From contig OV884056.1 of assembly GCA_930367215.1 (NCBI GenBank), positions 278,920,067 through 278,984,066 on the forward strand: a DNA stretch of 64,000 bases. The letters run 5' to 3'. The first letter of the stretch is position 1, and each line of letters begins with the position of its first letter. Below the pieces are notes generated by a model that searched no databases, was not told where the DNA came from, and saw only the letters and a program-made list of their open reading frames with translations. This DNA is from Pollenia angustigena (Eukaryota; Arthropoda; Insecta; Diptera; Polleniidae). Of this stretch, positions 23,036 through 35,412 are shown piece by piece. The translations under genes were made by a program, and so were the position numbers.

Positions 23036-24816
23036 TAATAACACGGAAGAGAAAAGTATTTTGTTCTTGGTTGATTTTTTCATTGTTTAATTATTTTGCT
23101 TATAACTTTTTTCAAAAATATACGAATGTTTTTAAAGCCATTTTGTAAACAACAACCGGCCGGTATAACCGACGTTTAAATTTTCGCCGCCGTAGATGAA
23201 AATTTTCAATTTTATTAAATTTCGGTTTCCGTCAACGATATGTGTGACAACGTCTGCAATTTCATATCGGCTTCGAGTCTCTTTTCTCTTTTCTCTTTTC
23301 ATTGTTTTCGACATAAGTTACGGACACACTTTTTCTCACTTTTCGAGAAATAATTGTGGTCGGGATTGAAAGAAAAGATAAACTCACTGTTTATTGTTGT
23401 TGTTTTTGTTTACGCTTTGATATTGTTACAAGTAAAACTGGGGCTTATAATTCTTATTCGCTTAACAGTTTTATTTGTATAATATCTTTAGTTTTCCATC
23501 AACAATAAACTTCAGTTTGTCAGTATTATGAAATGGGAATTTAACATTATAAATAAATTTTTGAATCCCAAGAAAAACTTTGATAGAATATTTTGTTTCA
23601 CATCTTTTCCATGCGAGAAGTTCTCACTGAAGTTACAGAACATGAGTACCGATTTAATATGGATTCGTGATATTAAGTCAAGATTTGCGATTTTTGACTT
23701 AAGACGTTGTTGCACAGCAAATGAGCGCCATGTTCAAGCACAAGTGCATTTTATATTTTACTTTAGTGTCTAATCTATAAGCCACATTGACGAAATATTC
23801 ACATTCGATTTCGATTACAAAGTAATCTAGCAGGTAATTAATAATAGCTGCACGCTTATAGTTCAGGAAATGAGGTACTTTAAATTTAAGTATTAAATAT
23901 TTAAATTCTGACTTAACAGTAAATTCTTCTTCCTGTTTATACAAAAAAAAAAAACATTTTTTTCAATGCTTGATAAGCATTTTTTGCTGAGCGATACAGC
24001 TCGTTACGATTTTTTTCTATAATAAACCATTTCATCTATTTATTTTTTGTTTCTCCAAAAATCATGTACGTGTTGTAAGACGTAAGATTATTTTCTCTTT
24101 TTTTGCGAAATGTATATTTGACATAAAAACATACATACATTGTGAACAGCTTAAGAAAAATGTTCATGTTATGAAAAATGCATAACGATACGACAAGTAC
24201 TTGTGCTTTACCGTACAACATGCTGAAGCTGATGATGATGCCGCAGCTTCTTTAGTGAGTGATTCGTTGGCTGGTTGGTTGCTACTTGTATTAAGCATGA
24301 GGATGAAGACGAGAACGACTGACTCAATGTCGTTGCCGTTTTGTTTGAGAAAAAGAACTTGTGCTTTTTTTAACACTCTGCTTTACTTTAACTACTTAGG
24401 ACTTGGCGCTTATTATTGTATGTCAAGTTACACTTGTAATACTTCAAATACATCTGCACAACTTGTTCATCTACAGCCATCTAATGGCATGAAGTACTTT
24501 TTTATACTTTTAGTTTTGAATGTTAAGACGAGCGTGTGTGTGCTTGTATTGGTATAAGCCTTCATCACATTTTCCCTAATACAGTTTTTATTCATTCATA
24601 CTTTTCGTCATCAAGAAACATAAAAGAATATTTATCGTTTTTTTTTTTGCAAACACTCACACTTTTCATACCACAAGTATGTTTATGGTATTTAGGTATT
24701 ATTTCTTCTTCTAGCCCACTTCCGTTGTCTCCTCGAGTTCTAATATTTTTGGCGTGTTTCCTCAATAACTTTTCACACATGTCAGTATTTTTCATATTGA
24801 GAAAATTTATTTTTTA
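23036..24816. other. Gene-free stretch, moderately complex
   Basis: Open frames of up to 118 codons occur (24201-24557) but show no domain, signal or codon pattern suggesting a gene. The block at 24200-24560 is less AT-rich than its surroundings and could hold regulatory sequence; that is only a composition remark. Confidence 0.4.
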
Positions 24817-25485
24817 TCACAAGCCAGTGTTGCAAAATTGAAATTTTGAAATGGTACTGAACTTCAACTAAAAGAGTATTTTTCGCACCAAATGGTACTT
24901 TTTGTTAAAAAAAAACAATAATTTATGAAAATTAAAGGAACAAAAAATATTTTATTAGAATTCATTTATCTAAGTCTTTGATAGCAAACGGTATTTATAT
25001 TTGAGGTACACATGGAAATAATATTTCTGTTATATATTAGCGTTAAGCGCCCCATCCATTTACAATATTATTGTATTTGTTATTCGCCATATTATTTCTA
25101 TATGGCCCCATATTATTCAATAAGTGGCACAATGGTTTCAATTAAAAAATATCGCGCAACTCTGATTAAAAAAACAGAATCTTTAAAGCAAAACAACAAA
25201 GTATATTGTACACTTTTCACAGTATATTGCACTTCTTTTCTGATCTCGATTCTTGCCAATATATTGTGTCACCTTCGAATATCACAAGCCCATTGGCGAT
25301 AAAATTGAACAGTTATATTGCAAGTGTATGAGCAGCTTAAGGTAGAAAAATATTTGAAATAGTGTTCATATATTTATGAATAAGTAAATAAATTAAAAAC
25401 TTTATTTTTATCAACATAAATTAATACTGGTATTTAAATTTATATTTTAACTTTTACAAAGTTACATAATTTAGACTTGTACATA

Positions 25486-26489
25486 CACAGAAAAAATTAT
25501 TGCCGAATTATTTTTAAACAAACGCTTGTTGGAAAATTTTTTTAATTTCTACAAATTGTTTTACTGATTCAATTAAAATTTTTGTTTGATTTTTATTTAA
25601 CCAACAAAAATTTTGACAACCATTCAAAAATATAATACACGCGTTATTGGTTTCAAGTTTTCATAATTTTGTATGAAATATTTAACGCTTTTTAATGTTT
25701 TCGTCTTTTTGCATTTTTTTATTTGATCGTAAGCAACACTTCCTAATGTGAAATATAAGAACTACAAGAAAAAACACATACAGTCTATTTTTGGGCACTT
25801 TAAAAAAGTACAACAGTAAGAAAGACGAAGAGGTTTGAAGTAAAAAAAAAAAGAAAAAAAAATATCAGGTAAAAAAACGTTTCACTCTTTTTAAACAACA
25901 TTATAAGAAACAATAGAAATTTTTGGTTGGTTTCAAAGTTGGTTAAAAAAAACCAAAATCCCGTATTCAATTTTTTCAAACTGTTTGCTTAAATACATCA
26001 AATACAAAAATTTAATAATGACGAAAAACATATCGAGTCGGTCTGTCGCCGTTTTTGGGTTACATTTCTTCTTCATTAGCAAAGGAAAGGATACAGCAAC
26101 AGTGAGTGATGACGAAAAACATTGTGTGTATAAAAAAAGACTTCGTTCAAAAATTATTCCAACAAAAAAATGTGTCTCAAAGCCAGCCGGCCGCTCTGCT
26201 CTCTCTGTCATCATCTTCTAATACAGTGAGTGCCTGCTTGTGTGCGCATCATTGCTTGTGCAAAAACTTTTTTTTTTATTTTGAAATTTAGTATATGAAT
26301 TTCAGTAAACTTTTTGTTTGATTCAGTTAAATTATTTGTTTGAAAAAATCAGTGTTTTTTTTTTTTCAATAAACAAAATGCAAATAAATTGTTTGAATAT
26401 GCGAATTTGTTTATAGGACCGATTTCACACAAAAAATTGTTTGATTCTACAAATTTTTTGTTTGAATTGGAAAAATAATTGTTTCTGTG
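25486..26489. mobile_element. TA-target MITE with CACAGAAAMAATTATT ends
   Basis: The left end CACAGAAAAAATTATT and, inverse, CACAGAAACAATTATT on the right are flanked by TA on both sides. TTTGTTTGATT-type motifs repeat close to both ends. The 1-kb interior has no domain-bearing open frame. TA duplication suggests a Tc1/mariner-mobilised element. Confidence 0.55.
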
Positions 26490-26639
26490 TATATGTATTA
26501 CATACTTAGACCTTAGTTTTAAAAATGTTTAAAACATTAATGTTTAAAAATAAAGATTTTAAATTCAGTGTTATAAGATAAAGCAAATTTACTATAAGAG
26601 ATCATAAGAAATATTATAATTACTATTATATAGATCTTA

Positions 26640-26860
26640 AGTTTTTATCAAACTTGAAACAGTTTCTACATGTAAACGATTTCTTCCTTTGCATTTTACA
26701 TAATTTTGCATTTGAAAATGTGCGTTCAATTGATGCTCAGAAATGTGGGATCGATAAAATACCAAAAGCAATATATGAAATATCAGCAAACATTAGTTTC
26801 GTCCTTAATATTGGGTATATTTTTCCAAGAAATTTAAATATATTCAGTTCTGAAATGCTT
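26640..26860 (-). pseudogene. Possible hAT transposase C-terminal trace
   Basis: The minus strand reads ASIERTFSNAKLCKMQRKK before a stop, resembling the ASxERxFS block at the hAT dimerisation domain. It lies inside the hAT element at 24825-27474, where such a relic is expected. Stops on both sides make it a short trace. Confidence 0.4.
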
Positions 26861-27482
26861 TATTTCTGAAGGATCCGCTAGAACACAGAATTGAGAATTG
26901 ATATTATTATAGTTTTCTTTATCGTTTGTAAATAACATTAATAACATCAGTATTATGCTAATGGGTTTTCCGGAAACAATATTTTTCAATTGAAGCTGAT
27001 TATCACTTTTAAGGTATTATGTTAAAAACAAAATTTTATTCTTAATGTTTCGCACATTGTCGAAAAAAACGATTTTGCAGTTTCTTTTACTTTATAAACC
27101 ACATTCTTAACATTGCATATTTCTATAAATATGGTTTTCATTTAAATTTATCACTAACATATTATCCTATGCATCCCTTTTTATAAATTTCTTGCCAGTT
27201 GTAAGAACAAATATTCAATTCTAGAAAGCAAAGTATGAATCCTGGCGTCTGCGCTTTGCACTTCAATATTAACGTCGTTAATTATTTTTTAAATACAACA
27301 ACATAAATTTTGCAATAAACACATGATAACCTAAGCCTGCTATCGAAATGACCACATCACAGTTAAAAAGCTCAAAGGATAAAAAAGTACAGAAAACAAC
27401 GCGGGGGTACTGCGGTATTTTTAATATGAAAAAGTACTGAAAAAAGTACCAAAGTACTGAATTTTTCAACACTGTCACAAAC

Positions 27483-30400
27483 ACTTTCCCATTTCTCTTG
27501 TTCACTTTCTACCACCATGGCTGAGATGAAAATATGAGGTTGGAATGAGAAGGGTTTTAATAAGGTTTTCGTTTTCTATGTGAGATTTAATTCAAAGCGT
27601 GAAGCTAATTTTTTTTAACTTGTTGAGCACTTGAAACTGGACTGGAATCAGAACAATTTGCATTAGATAGAGATAAATTCCCAGCACTGATACACAATTA
27701 TTGAAACGCAAGAATTTTTAAAGTCGTTTTCTAATAAGATTTCTGTAATAAAAGAATTTTGTTACAAATATTTCTCTATTAAACAGACTTTTGTAACAAA
27801 AATAACAAAAGTAGGATCTGGGAATTAAATTCTCATGGTGAGTAACATTTTTATTGAATGATTTGAATGTGTATTCTAAGTCAAATTACAATCAATTAAG
27901 CCTTCATACTTTAATAGGCCCATTCCATCAATATTTTTCAGGAATATTTTTCTTTGCACTATCAGAAAAACAGTGTATTAAAAACAACTTCCAAATTCTT
28001 TCGTTTTGCGTTTTCGATTTCCAGCACACCCTTGATAGATTTTGACTCGCTTAAATCCTGCAAAGGATTCACATCTAGGGGGAAAAAGTTTAATCGAATG
28101 TGCAAAAACAAAATCAGAACCCTGTTTTTTTCTCTAATGCAGCATCTTAGGCCACTCACCCACTAACACACATTATCAAACAAAATAAAAATAAAATAGT
28201 GTTGAGTGCATTTTAAACAAGTCTTCACATTAAAAAAAAAAAAAAACAACAAAGGATTTTATGGGCAAAACCAAGAGACAGCCGTGGTCATATCTTTGCC
28301 ATTTATGGACCGATCTGGCTAGATTTAAGTATCAGACTTTAAGGAAGTTTATGTAACATAAAGATATGTATATCAACTTAGTCCCAATTATTTTTGGGGT
28401 CTTCGGATAAACCATTTTAACTCACGCGCGTACAGATAGTCAGATGAGCATCCTTAAATCAACCTCGTTATTTCTACGGACCAAGATCAATACTAGAGAA
28501 ATAACAAATGGAATGGCGCACAAGTAACGTTATGATCGCCAACACAGAGCCATACTTGGACTAGCTGTGTGATCTGCGTCTCTTGTTGAACTACAATTCT
28601 GGATTGTTCTCTGCCTCGGGCCTTAAACAATTTTTAATCATTGTGCAGTATTAAATGCCATTCACATTAACTGCAATTTATTCGTCGTCTACGAAAAAAT
28701 AGTGTCCAATGATCGTCTCTGAAGTTATTAAACACCATACTGTGCATTTTGGGGAGTTCATATTTATGTTCAACAATTCGACAGCTCATTATTGGTTTGA
28801 CCTACAGACCATTTTAAAGAAAAAAATTGAGTTAGTTATGGGGAATATATATTTTGAATACCCTCTTTCTGAATCAAAAACTTGTTTCACGAATTTTTTT
28901 TTTTTTATTGTTTTCGAGATATTAAGCATTAATTTTGCTCTACATTAACCATTTTTAGATTTATTAAGTATTGTTTTGCTCTACACGCCAATATTTGGCG
29001 AATGCTGAAAATGCCTCATACAAAAACGTTCAAAATAAGTTTCACTCTTGCTTTGCTTCATTGCGGTAAGAAAAAAAAGTAGCTTCACTGATGCCAACTC
29101 TAATTTGATTGCTCGAAGATCTTTCGGTACCCCATTTAAGATCTTTAATCTGATTCTGCACCAATTTTTTCTTTATCAAACTATTAAGTGTCTTAATAGC
29201 TTGTAAAAGTTCCTAAAAAGTTTTTTGTAACTTAAACATTTAAACCCCTTTTCAGACTACTTCCCTTATTTGAACGTTCAAATTTCGTTAGCTGCTTTAT
29301 ATACAGCCAATAATATGCACTTGTCTTTCTATACGAAATTTTTGGTGAGAAATGGATTTTTAAAAATGAGAAGAAAAAAAAGTAAAATTCCATCAAACCT
29401 TTTTTAAACTTCTTATAGAGAATTAACTTTTTATCGAGTTTTCATTTTACTCTAAACAACAACAGTTTTATCCACGTTCACAAGAAGACAACAGCGGGAA
29501 AAGCAATCAACGCGTTATATTCTCAAAGTTTTTTTTGTTTTTTTCATTCAATTCAAACAATACGGCTCAGATTTGTGTTTCCTTTTCTCTCAGTCTCGTT
29601 TGGTTCTGTTGTAATAACGTGTGGTATTGACTTGATTTAAAAGAATTATGATTCTAATGCAAAAACGTGATGTCAAGATACGGATGTTCTTGAAATATAC
29701 AGAGAGCCATAACAGCTACTAGTAGCTGCAGTCATCAGTAGGGAATATGAACAATAAAAAGCTAGAAATACTTAACGAGCTCAAAATTGCACACATTTCA
29801 CAGTTCGGAGTATTAAATTAGATACAAAAATTTTAAATTATATCGTTTGTATATGACTGGTTAAGGAAAAATTTAGTCATTATTCCATTGATTTTAAATT
29901 GCCAATTTAATTAAGTGTATGAACTAATTACTTAACAGATTATTGGTGCAGTCTGTAGTAACCAGCTAATGGGAAACTTTAATTAACACTCTATCGTTTA
30001 CTAAAAAAAAGTCTCATCTGTTGCGGCTACTTTTTTAGACAAAGTTAAATTGGTTACACTTCAGATTTCAAATAAACAGTATTGTAGTCAGTTCAATGTA
30101 GCTGGACTGATTACAAGAAATTAGCTATCGGACTAATTTGTAAAAGCTTAATATATCTTTTTCTAGAAATTATGTGCTTAAAAGTAACCGCAGGTACCGA
30201 GCTAACTGATTACATGGCTTCATAAATAAGTAAGAACACAAAAAACCATATAAGCAGGCCAAACTTTGTCACTAGCTGCAGGTCAGAAATAAACACTAAC
30301 ATATAATCTTAAATAGCCGAGATCTGGCGAAATCGCTTAAATAACATGTACCCCGAAGTGTCTTTATTAACAAAGTTCTGGTCACCTTGGACTCTGTCGG

Positions 30401-31095
30401 CCATGATTTTATAACGATCTGCAAATTAAATAACCTAACGAACTTCAGATATTGATAGCTCATTTATCCTCTGAGAGTGCAATTTGAATGGCAAAGAGCT
30501 CTTTAAGCGATCGGCTAATGCGATACTTAATCAGCCTAAAGCATTACGTGCAATTGATCACATGAAAACGCAACGTACCTTTTTTAACGCCTCGACAAAT
30601 ACCTTTTTTTGGAAGAGATAAACAATTGGAGAAAGCTTAGACAAAGTCTCCAGAGCTCAAAGGATTGTAAAAAAATAAAATGATTTTTATTTTAACCAAA
30701 CCCTGTGCTTCCCTTAAAAAGTCACGGATTTGTTGACCCGCAGACAAAAAAAATCTTCCCCGGCTGGTAATACCAAAATACAGTTGCAAGAAAACGAAGA
30801 GTACAAAAAAGTTGACGAATAAGTGCTTATAGGAGCCTAAGTACGTGCTAATATGAGCCGAAGTACCTGTTTATAGCCGCCAAAGTATTCTTGTCAATAA
30901 ATGTACAGTTTTTTAATGGCAAAGTACAAAAATTGTGACGTTAATTTGATTCTTGATTTCCTATGTTGTTTGGTTAACAAAAGCAAATTTTTGTTATTTT
31001 TGTTTTGCATGCAAAATATCATTTGTCGTCTTCTATCATTCGAATTGCGATTGGAGATTCTCTTCGTAAAAAGCATGTAGGACTTTTTCCTAAAG
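27483..31095. other. Gene-free AT-rich stretch
   Basis: No coding frame over 80 codons with any domain, no inverted ends with a target duplication, and no repeat shared with the rest of the window was recognised. TTTTGCTCTACA occurs twice near 28935-28985. The region 30300-30660 is less AT-rich but could not be identified. Confidence 0.4.
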
Positions 31096-31372
31096 TAATG
31101 GGTGCTTAAATTTAAAGGGCCGATGTTGATTTTAAATAAAACACCAATTATTTAGGAAATTATTGTCATTTCTTTTTATTATGATAAAATTGGTATGGTT
31201 CTATTATGTATGGAACAAAATAGCAGCCAAATGGCCGCCGCGACCTCAGCGGCACACCTTCATCCGATGGTTCAAATTGTCGATGACGCTGAGGCATAAT
31301 TGAGGTTCTATGCAGTTAATGTGCCGAATTATTTCATCCTTTAGCTCTTGAATTGTTGCTGGCTTACCGACG

Positions 31373-32790
31373 CACAGTGGCGCCATTTGAGTTTTTTCGT
31401 TGCAAAAATCATATCTTTTGAACCGAATAAGGTAATTGAACAGTTTAAACAGCATATGATAGATAACTGTTCAGCCTATGAAATGTGCATTTGAAAAGGG
31501 TGCTACGCTGTGTAGGGGCCTACTTATGGGTTATCAAAGTTAAAATTAGTAGAAAAATCAATTTTATGGTACCTAAAAAAAAATTATTTTTACATTTTTA
31601 GATTGTTTTTATTTTTTTTTTCTTTAGGGTTCTAAATTATTACCCAACAAATTAAAAAAAAAAATTTTTTTTTTTTAAATTTATTTTTTCAATTTTCTGT
31701 ATTTTCGGTATATGGGTAATTCCATGTCAAAACGACCAAGAGTGGGACACGACCCCTTCCGATTTTAATGAAATTTGGTGAGAATGTTCCTTTTATCTTA
31801 TAAGGAACATATATGAACGAAAAAAAATTTTAAAATTTTTTTTTCAAAAGTTATGTCATACTCAAAATGTCATAATTTCGCCGAATTAGCCGAATGTGTT
31901 GAGCTTATTTCTTCAATAACTCGAATAACTCGAATACTCGATAACTCGAATGCCGCGCACCTGGCATTTCACCCTAATTGGGGACGCTGAATTCAGTGGT
32001 GCTAACCGTTTTTTTAAATTAGCTCTTGTTTTCAAGATATACCGTTATTTCGAAAATGTAAGGCGCTGCACAGCATATATTCGCGTAACTCAAAAATGGT
32101 TTAGTTTATTGAAATAACTAAAAAAACCGAAATTCGGCAATAAATAATAAAGTGGGGTTGGTCATACATTTGACCCATCTAGGAGCATCCTACGCGCTGT
32201 AGGGGCCAAATTAAAGAATTTTATTAAACCGCAATATTAGTATGGCAACCATGTCTTTTTAACCTTTTTTACCTCTAGAAGCCAAACGGGCACGTACGGG
32301 CAGATAAAATTTTTGAATTATGTAAAGAAATAATCAAAGAACAGATTTTGCAAATATGGCAAATATAGAAAAATATAGATTTTTGTTATTTTCCGTCAAA
32401 GTTGAAAAATAGTGAAAAAACGGATAGTTTTTAAATAGTGATTTACCAGGAGAAACACAAAGCAAACAGTTCATTTTTTTTTTATCATTACACATTTAAT
32501 AAATGCATCAATCAATACAAACAAAAAATAAGGCGATTCGTTACCTATTTTTCGTGATATTACACCTGAAATCGCAACAAATTTACTAAAAATTGTGTGT
32601 TTTTTTGAAAACCGAAAGTCGGTCAACTTTGAACGGCTATATCTTCTAAACTAAAAATGTGATATTATTAAGAGTGGCAGATTTGAAATCGTTGAAAAGT
32701 TTCCTATAACATGAGTTTATTCAAAACTTCGTCGGTGCTCATGAAAATTTTGATTTTTGCAACCTCGTTTGCTCTACGGGCGCTACTGTG
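31373..32790. mobile_element. Transib-like non-autonomous element with RSS-like ends
   Basis: A CGACG duplication (31368-31372 and 32791-32795) flanks the ends CACAGTGGCGCC and, inverse, CACAGTAGCGCC. The interrupted mariner resumes exactly at CGACGTAC, proving the insertion. Each end reads heptamer CACAGTG or CACAGTA, spacer of 22 or 23 bp, then GCAAAAATC (31402-31410; inverse at 32752-32760). Transib transposons, relatives of RAG1, are known for CAC-starting ends and 5-bp GC-rich duplications. No transposase frame is present in 1418 bp. Part of the interior (about 31975-32145) is shared with repeats at 11160-11290 and 56831-57156. Confidence 0.75.
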
Positions 32791-32811
32791 CGACGTACAA
32801 CTTTTCTTTTA

Positions 32812-33125
32812 CCCTGCGGCCACACGTTCAAGTTGTTCTTGTTAGTCTTTTACATATACTGCTTGTCAAAATTTACATAAATTGAAAGCTGTGACGTAGG
32901 CTGCACTCAATTTGTAAGCAATTTACTTCCGAGATGTCAACAACAACAGAGACAAACTTGTACTTAGCTGTTAAATTTAAAGTAAATTGCCAAACAAATG
33001 GAAAGGTGAAATTGAAAGCCATCTCGTGGTCAATTTAAAAAGTGTGAGTGTGTTAGTAAAAAACTGAGAGTGTATTGCAAATTGAAAGGAATTGAAAGGC
33101 AAAACTTGATCGTGTGGCCACCAAG
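32812..33125. mobile_element. PIF-like MITE, GGCCACACG ends
   Basis: The ends share GGCCACACG and TCAAGTT with a few differences (CCCTGCGGCCACACGTTCAA; inverse CTTGGTGGCCACACGATCAA). TTA lies on both sides (32809-32811, 33126-33128), as in PIF/Harbinger insertions. It interrupts the same mariner 16 bp beyond the Transib-like element. Confidence 0.65.
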
Positions 33126-33970
33126 TTAAATAAGCCCAAAGAAAGAAGTCCGACGGTGTCAAATCACATGATCTTGGCGGCCAATTGACACCGCCATCAC
33201 GCGAGATAACACTGTTGAATTTGTCGCTCAAAAGAGCCATTGCTTCGTTAGCTGTGTGGCAAGTGGCACCGTCCTGTTGAAACCACATACCGCCCACATC
33301 TATGTCCTCCTATTCGGGCCATAAAAAGTTCGTTTACATCGCACGAAAAATACCGCCCGCCCCTAAACCGCACCAAACAGCCACTCTTTGCGAGTGCATT
33401 GGCCTAAAATTAAGTCTAAAAATGGAGAAATGTCAAATGAAATGCAAAAAAAAAAAACTTGACGTTTAGGTGTGGTTCACATTCAACATCGCCCCTTAAA
33501 TTTAAATTAAAAATGATTTATGCAGCTTTTCGAGTTTTTTCAACTAAAAAATTTTTGCTACTGCTAAAAACTAAAAGTTGTCAGGAGCATGTGTTCTTTA
33601 AAAAGTTACGTTTCAAAAGCACTGTTTTTTTTGGTACTGCTTTTGAAAAGTGAGAATTTTTTTAGTTTTGGTACATGTTAGCTTTTGGGTTTTCATTTTT
33701 ATTTTAGCTACCGAAAACTTGCTAAAAAGGCATAAGTATTTAAAACGCTGACTAGGAACTTTTTATTCAATACTGATTATAATTGTAACCTGAAAATTAG
33801 TTCAATTTTTTTTTTTATATCTGTCGTTAGAATGACCATCTTAGGGCTAATAAGTCAGTGTAAGTTAAACTCTATTTTTGGTTTAAAATGTACTTAAACC
33901 AGCAAATCTATAATTTGGTTAACATATACATAAACCATCTCTTAATGCATAAAATTGCGCATTTAAACTA

Positions 33971-35269
33971 AAGGGTGGTTAAATTTCAAGGGCCGATGTT
34001 GATTTTGAATAAAACACAAACTATTTAGGAAATTATTGTAATTTTATTTTATTATGATATATTTGTATTACTCAATTATGTATGGAACAAAATATCGGCC
34101 AAATGGGCGCCGCGACCACGGCGGCACACCTCCATCCGATGGTCCAAATTTTCGATGACCCTGAGGCATAATGGAGGTTCTATGCCGTTAATGTGCCGAA
34201 TTATCTCATCCTTTAGCTCTTGAATTGTTGCTGGCTTATCGACGTACTCCTTTTCTTTCAAATAACCCCAAAGAAAAACTCCAACGGTGTCAAATCACAT
34301 GATCTTGGCGGCCAATTGACATCGCCATTACGTGAGATAACACGGCCATTGAATTTGTTGCGCAAAAGAGCCATTGTTTCGTTAGCTGTGTGGCAAGTGG
34401 CACCGTCCTGCTGAAACCACATATCGTCCACATCCATATCTTCCAATTCGGGCCATAAAAAGTTCGTTATCATCTCACGATAGCGAACACCATTCACAGT
34501 AACTGCCTGACCGGCCTCATTTTGGAAAAAATACGGCCCGATGATGCCGCCAGCCCATAAACCGCACCAAACAGTCACTCTTTGTGGGTGCATTGGTTTT
34601 TCGACAATCACTCTTGGATTCTCATTCGCCCAAATGCGGCAATTCTGTTTATTGTTGAATCCACTGAGGTAAAAATGTGCCTCATCACTGAAGATGATTT
34701 TCTTCGAAAATTGATCATCCACTGTTGACATTTCTTGCCACCATTCTGCCCATTCACGACGTTTGGAATGGTCAAGAGGCTTCAGTTCTTGAGCCAATTG
34801 CACCTTGTAAGCGTGTAAATGCAAGTCTTTATGCATAATGTTCATCAACGACGAGCGTGAGAGTTGCAATTGTTGGGCACGACGACGAGTTGAGGTGGAC
34901 GGCTCTTCTGCCACACTATCGCGAACAGCAGCAATATTTTCTGCAGTACGAGCTGTACGAGCATGCACTGGTGTTCTCACATCTTCTACAGACCCGGTTT
35001 GCTCGAATTTTTCCACGATTTTTGCGATTGTACGCACATTTGGACGATCAAATTGACAAAAAACAAAAGTGCACGATAAGCATTTTGATTTGAACGCCCA
35101 TTTTCATAATAAGTCTGGATAACTTTAACACGTTGTTGGATTGTGTATCTCTCCATGGTTCAAATTGAGTAAGTCTGAAATAGAGAAATGTCAAATAAAA
35201 TTCGGAAAAAAACTTGGCGTTTAGGTGTGGTTCACATTCAACATCGGCCCTTACAATTTAACCACCCTT
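33971..35269 (-). mobile_element. mariner copy A, full-length, nearly intact
   Basis: Inverted ends begin AAGGGTGGTTAAATT and continue to GGGCCGATGTTGA with two differences over about 32 bp. TA borders both sides (33969-33970, 35270-35271). The length is 1299 bp, normal for a mariner with a single transposase gene. It is the best-preserved DNA transposon of the window. Confidence 0.92.
34076..35157 (-). pseudogene. mariner-family transposase, two frameshifts
   Basis: This transposase would bind the element's inverted ends and cut and paste it at TA sites. The ATG at 35157 starts an N-terminal helix-turn-helix region. A net loss of about 4 bp near 35055 shifts the frame, which then runs open from 35037 to 34258. 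Catalytic aspartates are seen in IIFSDEAHF, WFQQDGATCHT and PPRSCDLTP; 36 residues separate the second and third, more than the 34 of classical mariners. One base is lost in the T-run after TPLEFF near 34265, and the C-terminal part (KPATIQELKDEIIRHING, ending LADILFHT) continues in another frame to the stop at 34076. Apart from these two lesions it is whole, so recent inactivation is likely. Confidence 0.92.
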
Positions 35270-35412
35270 TACCAATACAGACCATGCGAATTCGACAACG
35301 TTGATCGCAGTGTGGGGCACTGATTTACAGCTGTTGAGTTTAAACTACATATAAATTTCAGTTTAGTTCAACTAAACCAGTGTTTAAACATTCAATGATT
35401 CATTGCCCTATT

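Larger units (their letters stand above)
24825..27474. mobile_element. hAT element, degraded, 2.65 kb
   Basis: The ends CAGTGTTGCAAAATT and (other strand) CAGTGTTGAAAAATT are inverted repeats flanked by TCACAAGC (24817-24824) and TCACAAAC (27475-27482), an 8-bp duplication with one mismatch. Subterminal AGTACT/GTACTTTT motifs recur near both ends. Only a weak transposase trace remains. A 1-kb MITE was inserted later at 25486-26489. Confidence 0.75.
31098..33513 (-). mobile_element. mariner copy B, deleted and invaded by two elements
   Basis: The left end (ATGGGTGCTTAAATTTAAAG) and the right sequence CATTCAACATCGCCCC match the ends of the mariner at 33971-35269. Transposase segments survive on the minus strand: the C-terminal KPATIQELKDEIIRHINCIE region at about 31246-31372 and WFQQDGATCHTANEA to CDLTPSDFFLWAY at about 33130-33297. 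Most of the N-terminal half is deleted near 33345. A 1418-bp Transib-like element (31373-32790) and a 314-bp MITE (32812-33125) split the remaining coding sequence. TA precedes the left end; the right end is too worn for a firm call. Confidence 0.8.
33841..35412. mobile_element. MITE interrupted by mariner (copy of the 49051-49342 family)
   Basis: 33841-33970 and 35270-35412 together align, inverted, with 49051-49342: shared blocks include AGCAAATCTATAATTTGGTT-like sequence, the GCGCATTTAAAC region and GCACTGATTTACAGCTGTTG. The outer ends are GGGCTAATAAGTCAGTG and, inverse, GGGCAATGAATCATTG. The mariner sits between the halves. The target duplication of the outer element is unclear. Confidence 0.65.

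Noticed and set aside
24201..24557. 118-codon open frame on the plus strand
   Set aside because: No domain, no signal of splicing or codon bias, and no relative in the window; likely a chance frame in a less AT-rich block.
30300..30660. Possible LINE or transposase remnant
   Set aside because: Some frames looked protein-like, but no recognisable block in order and no repeats or ends support it.
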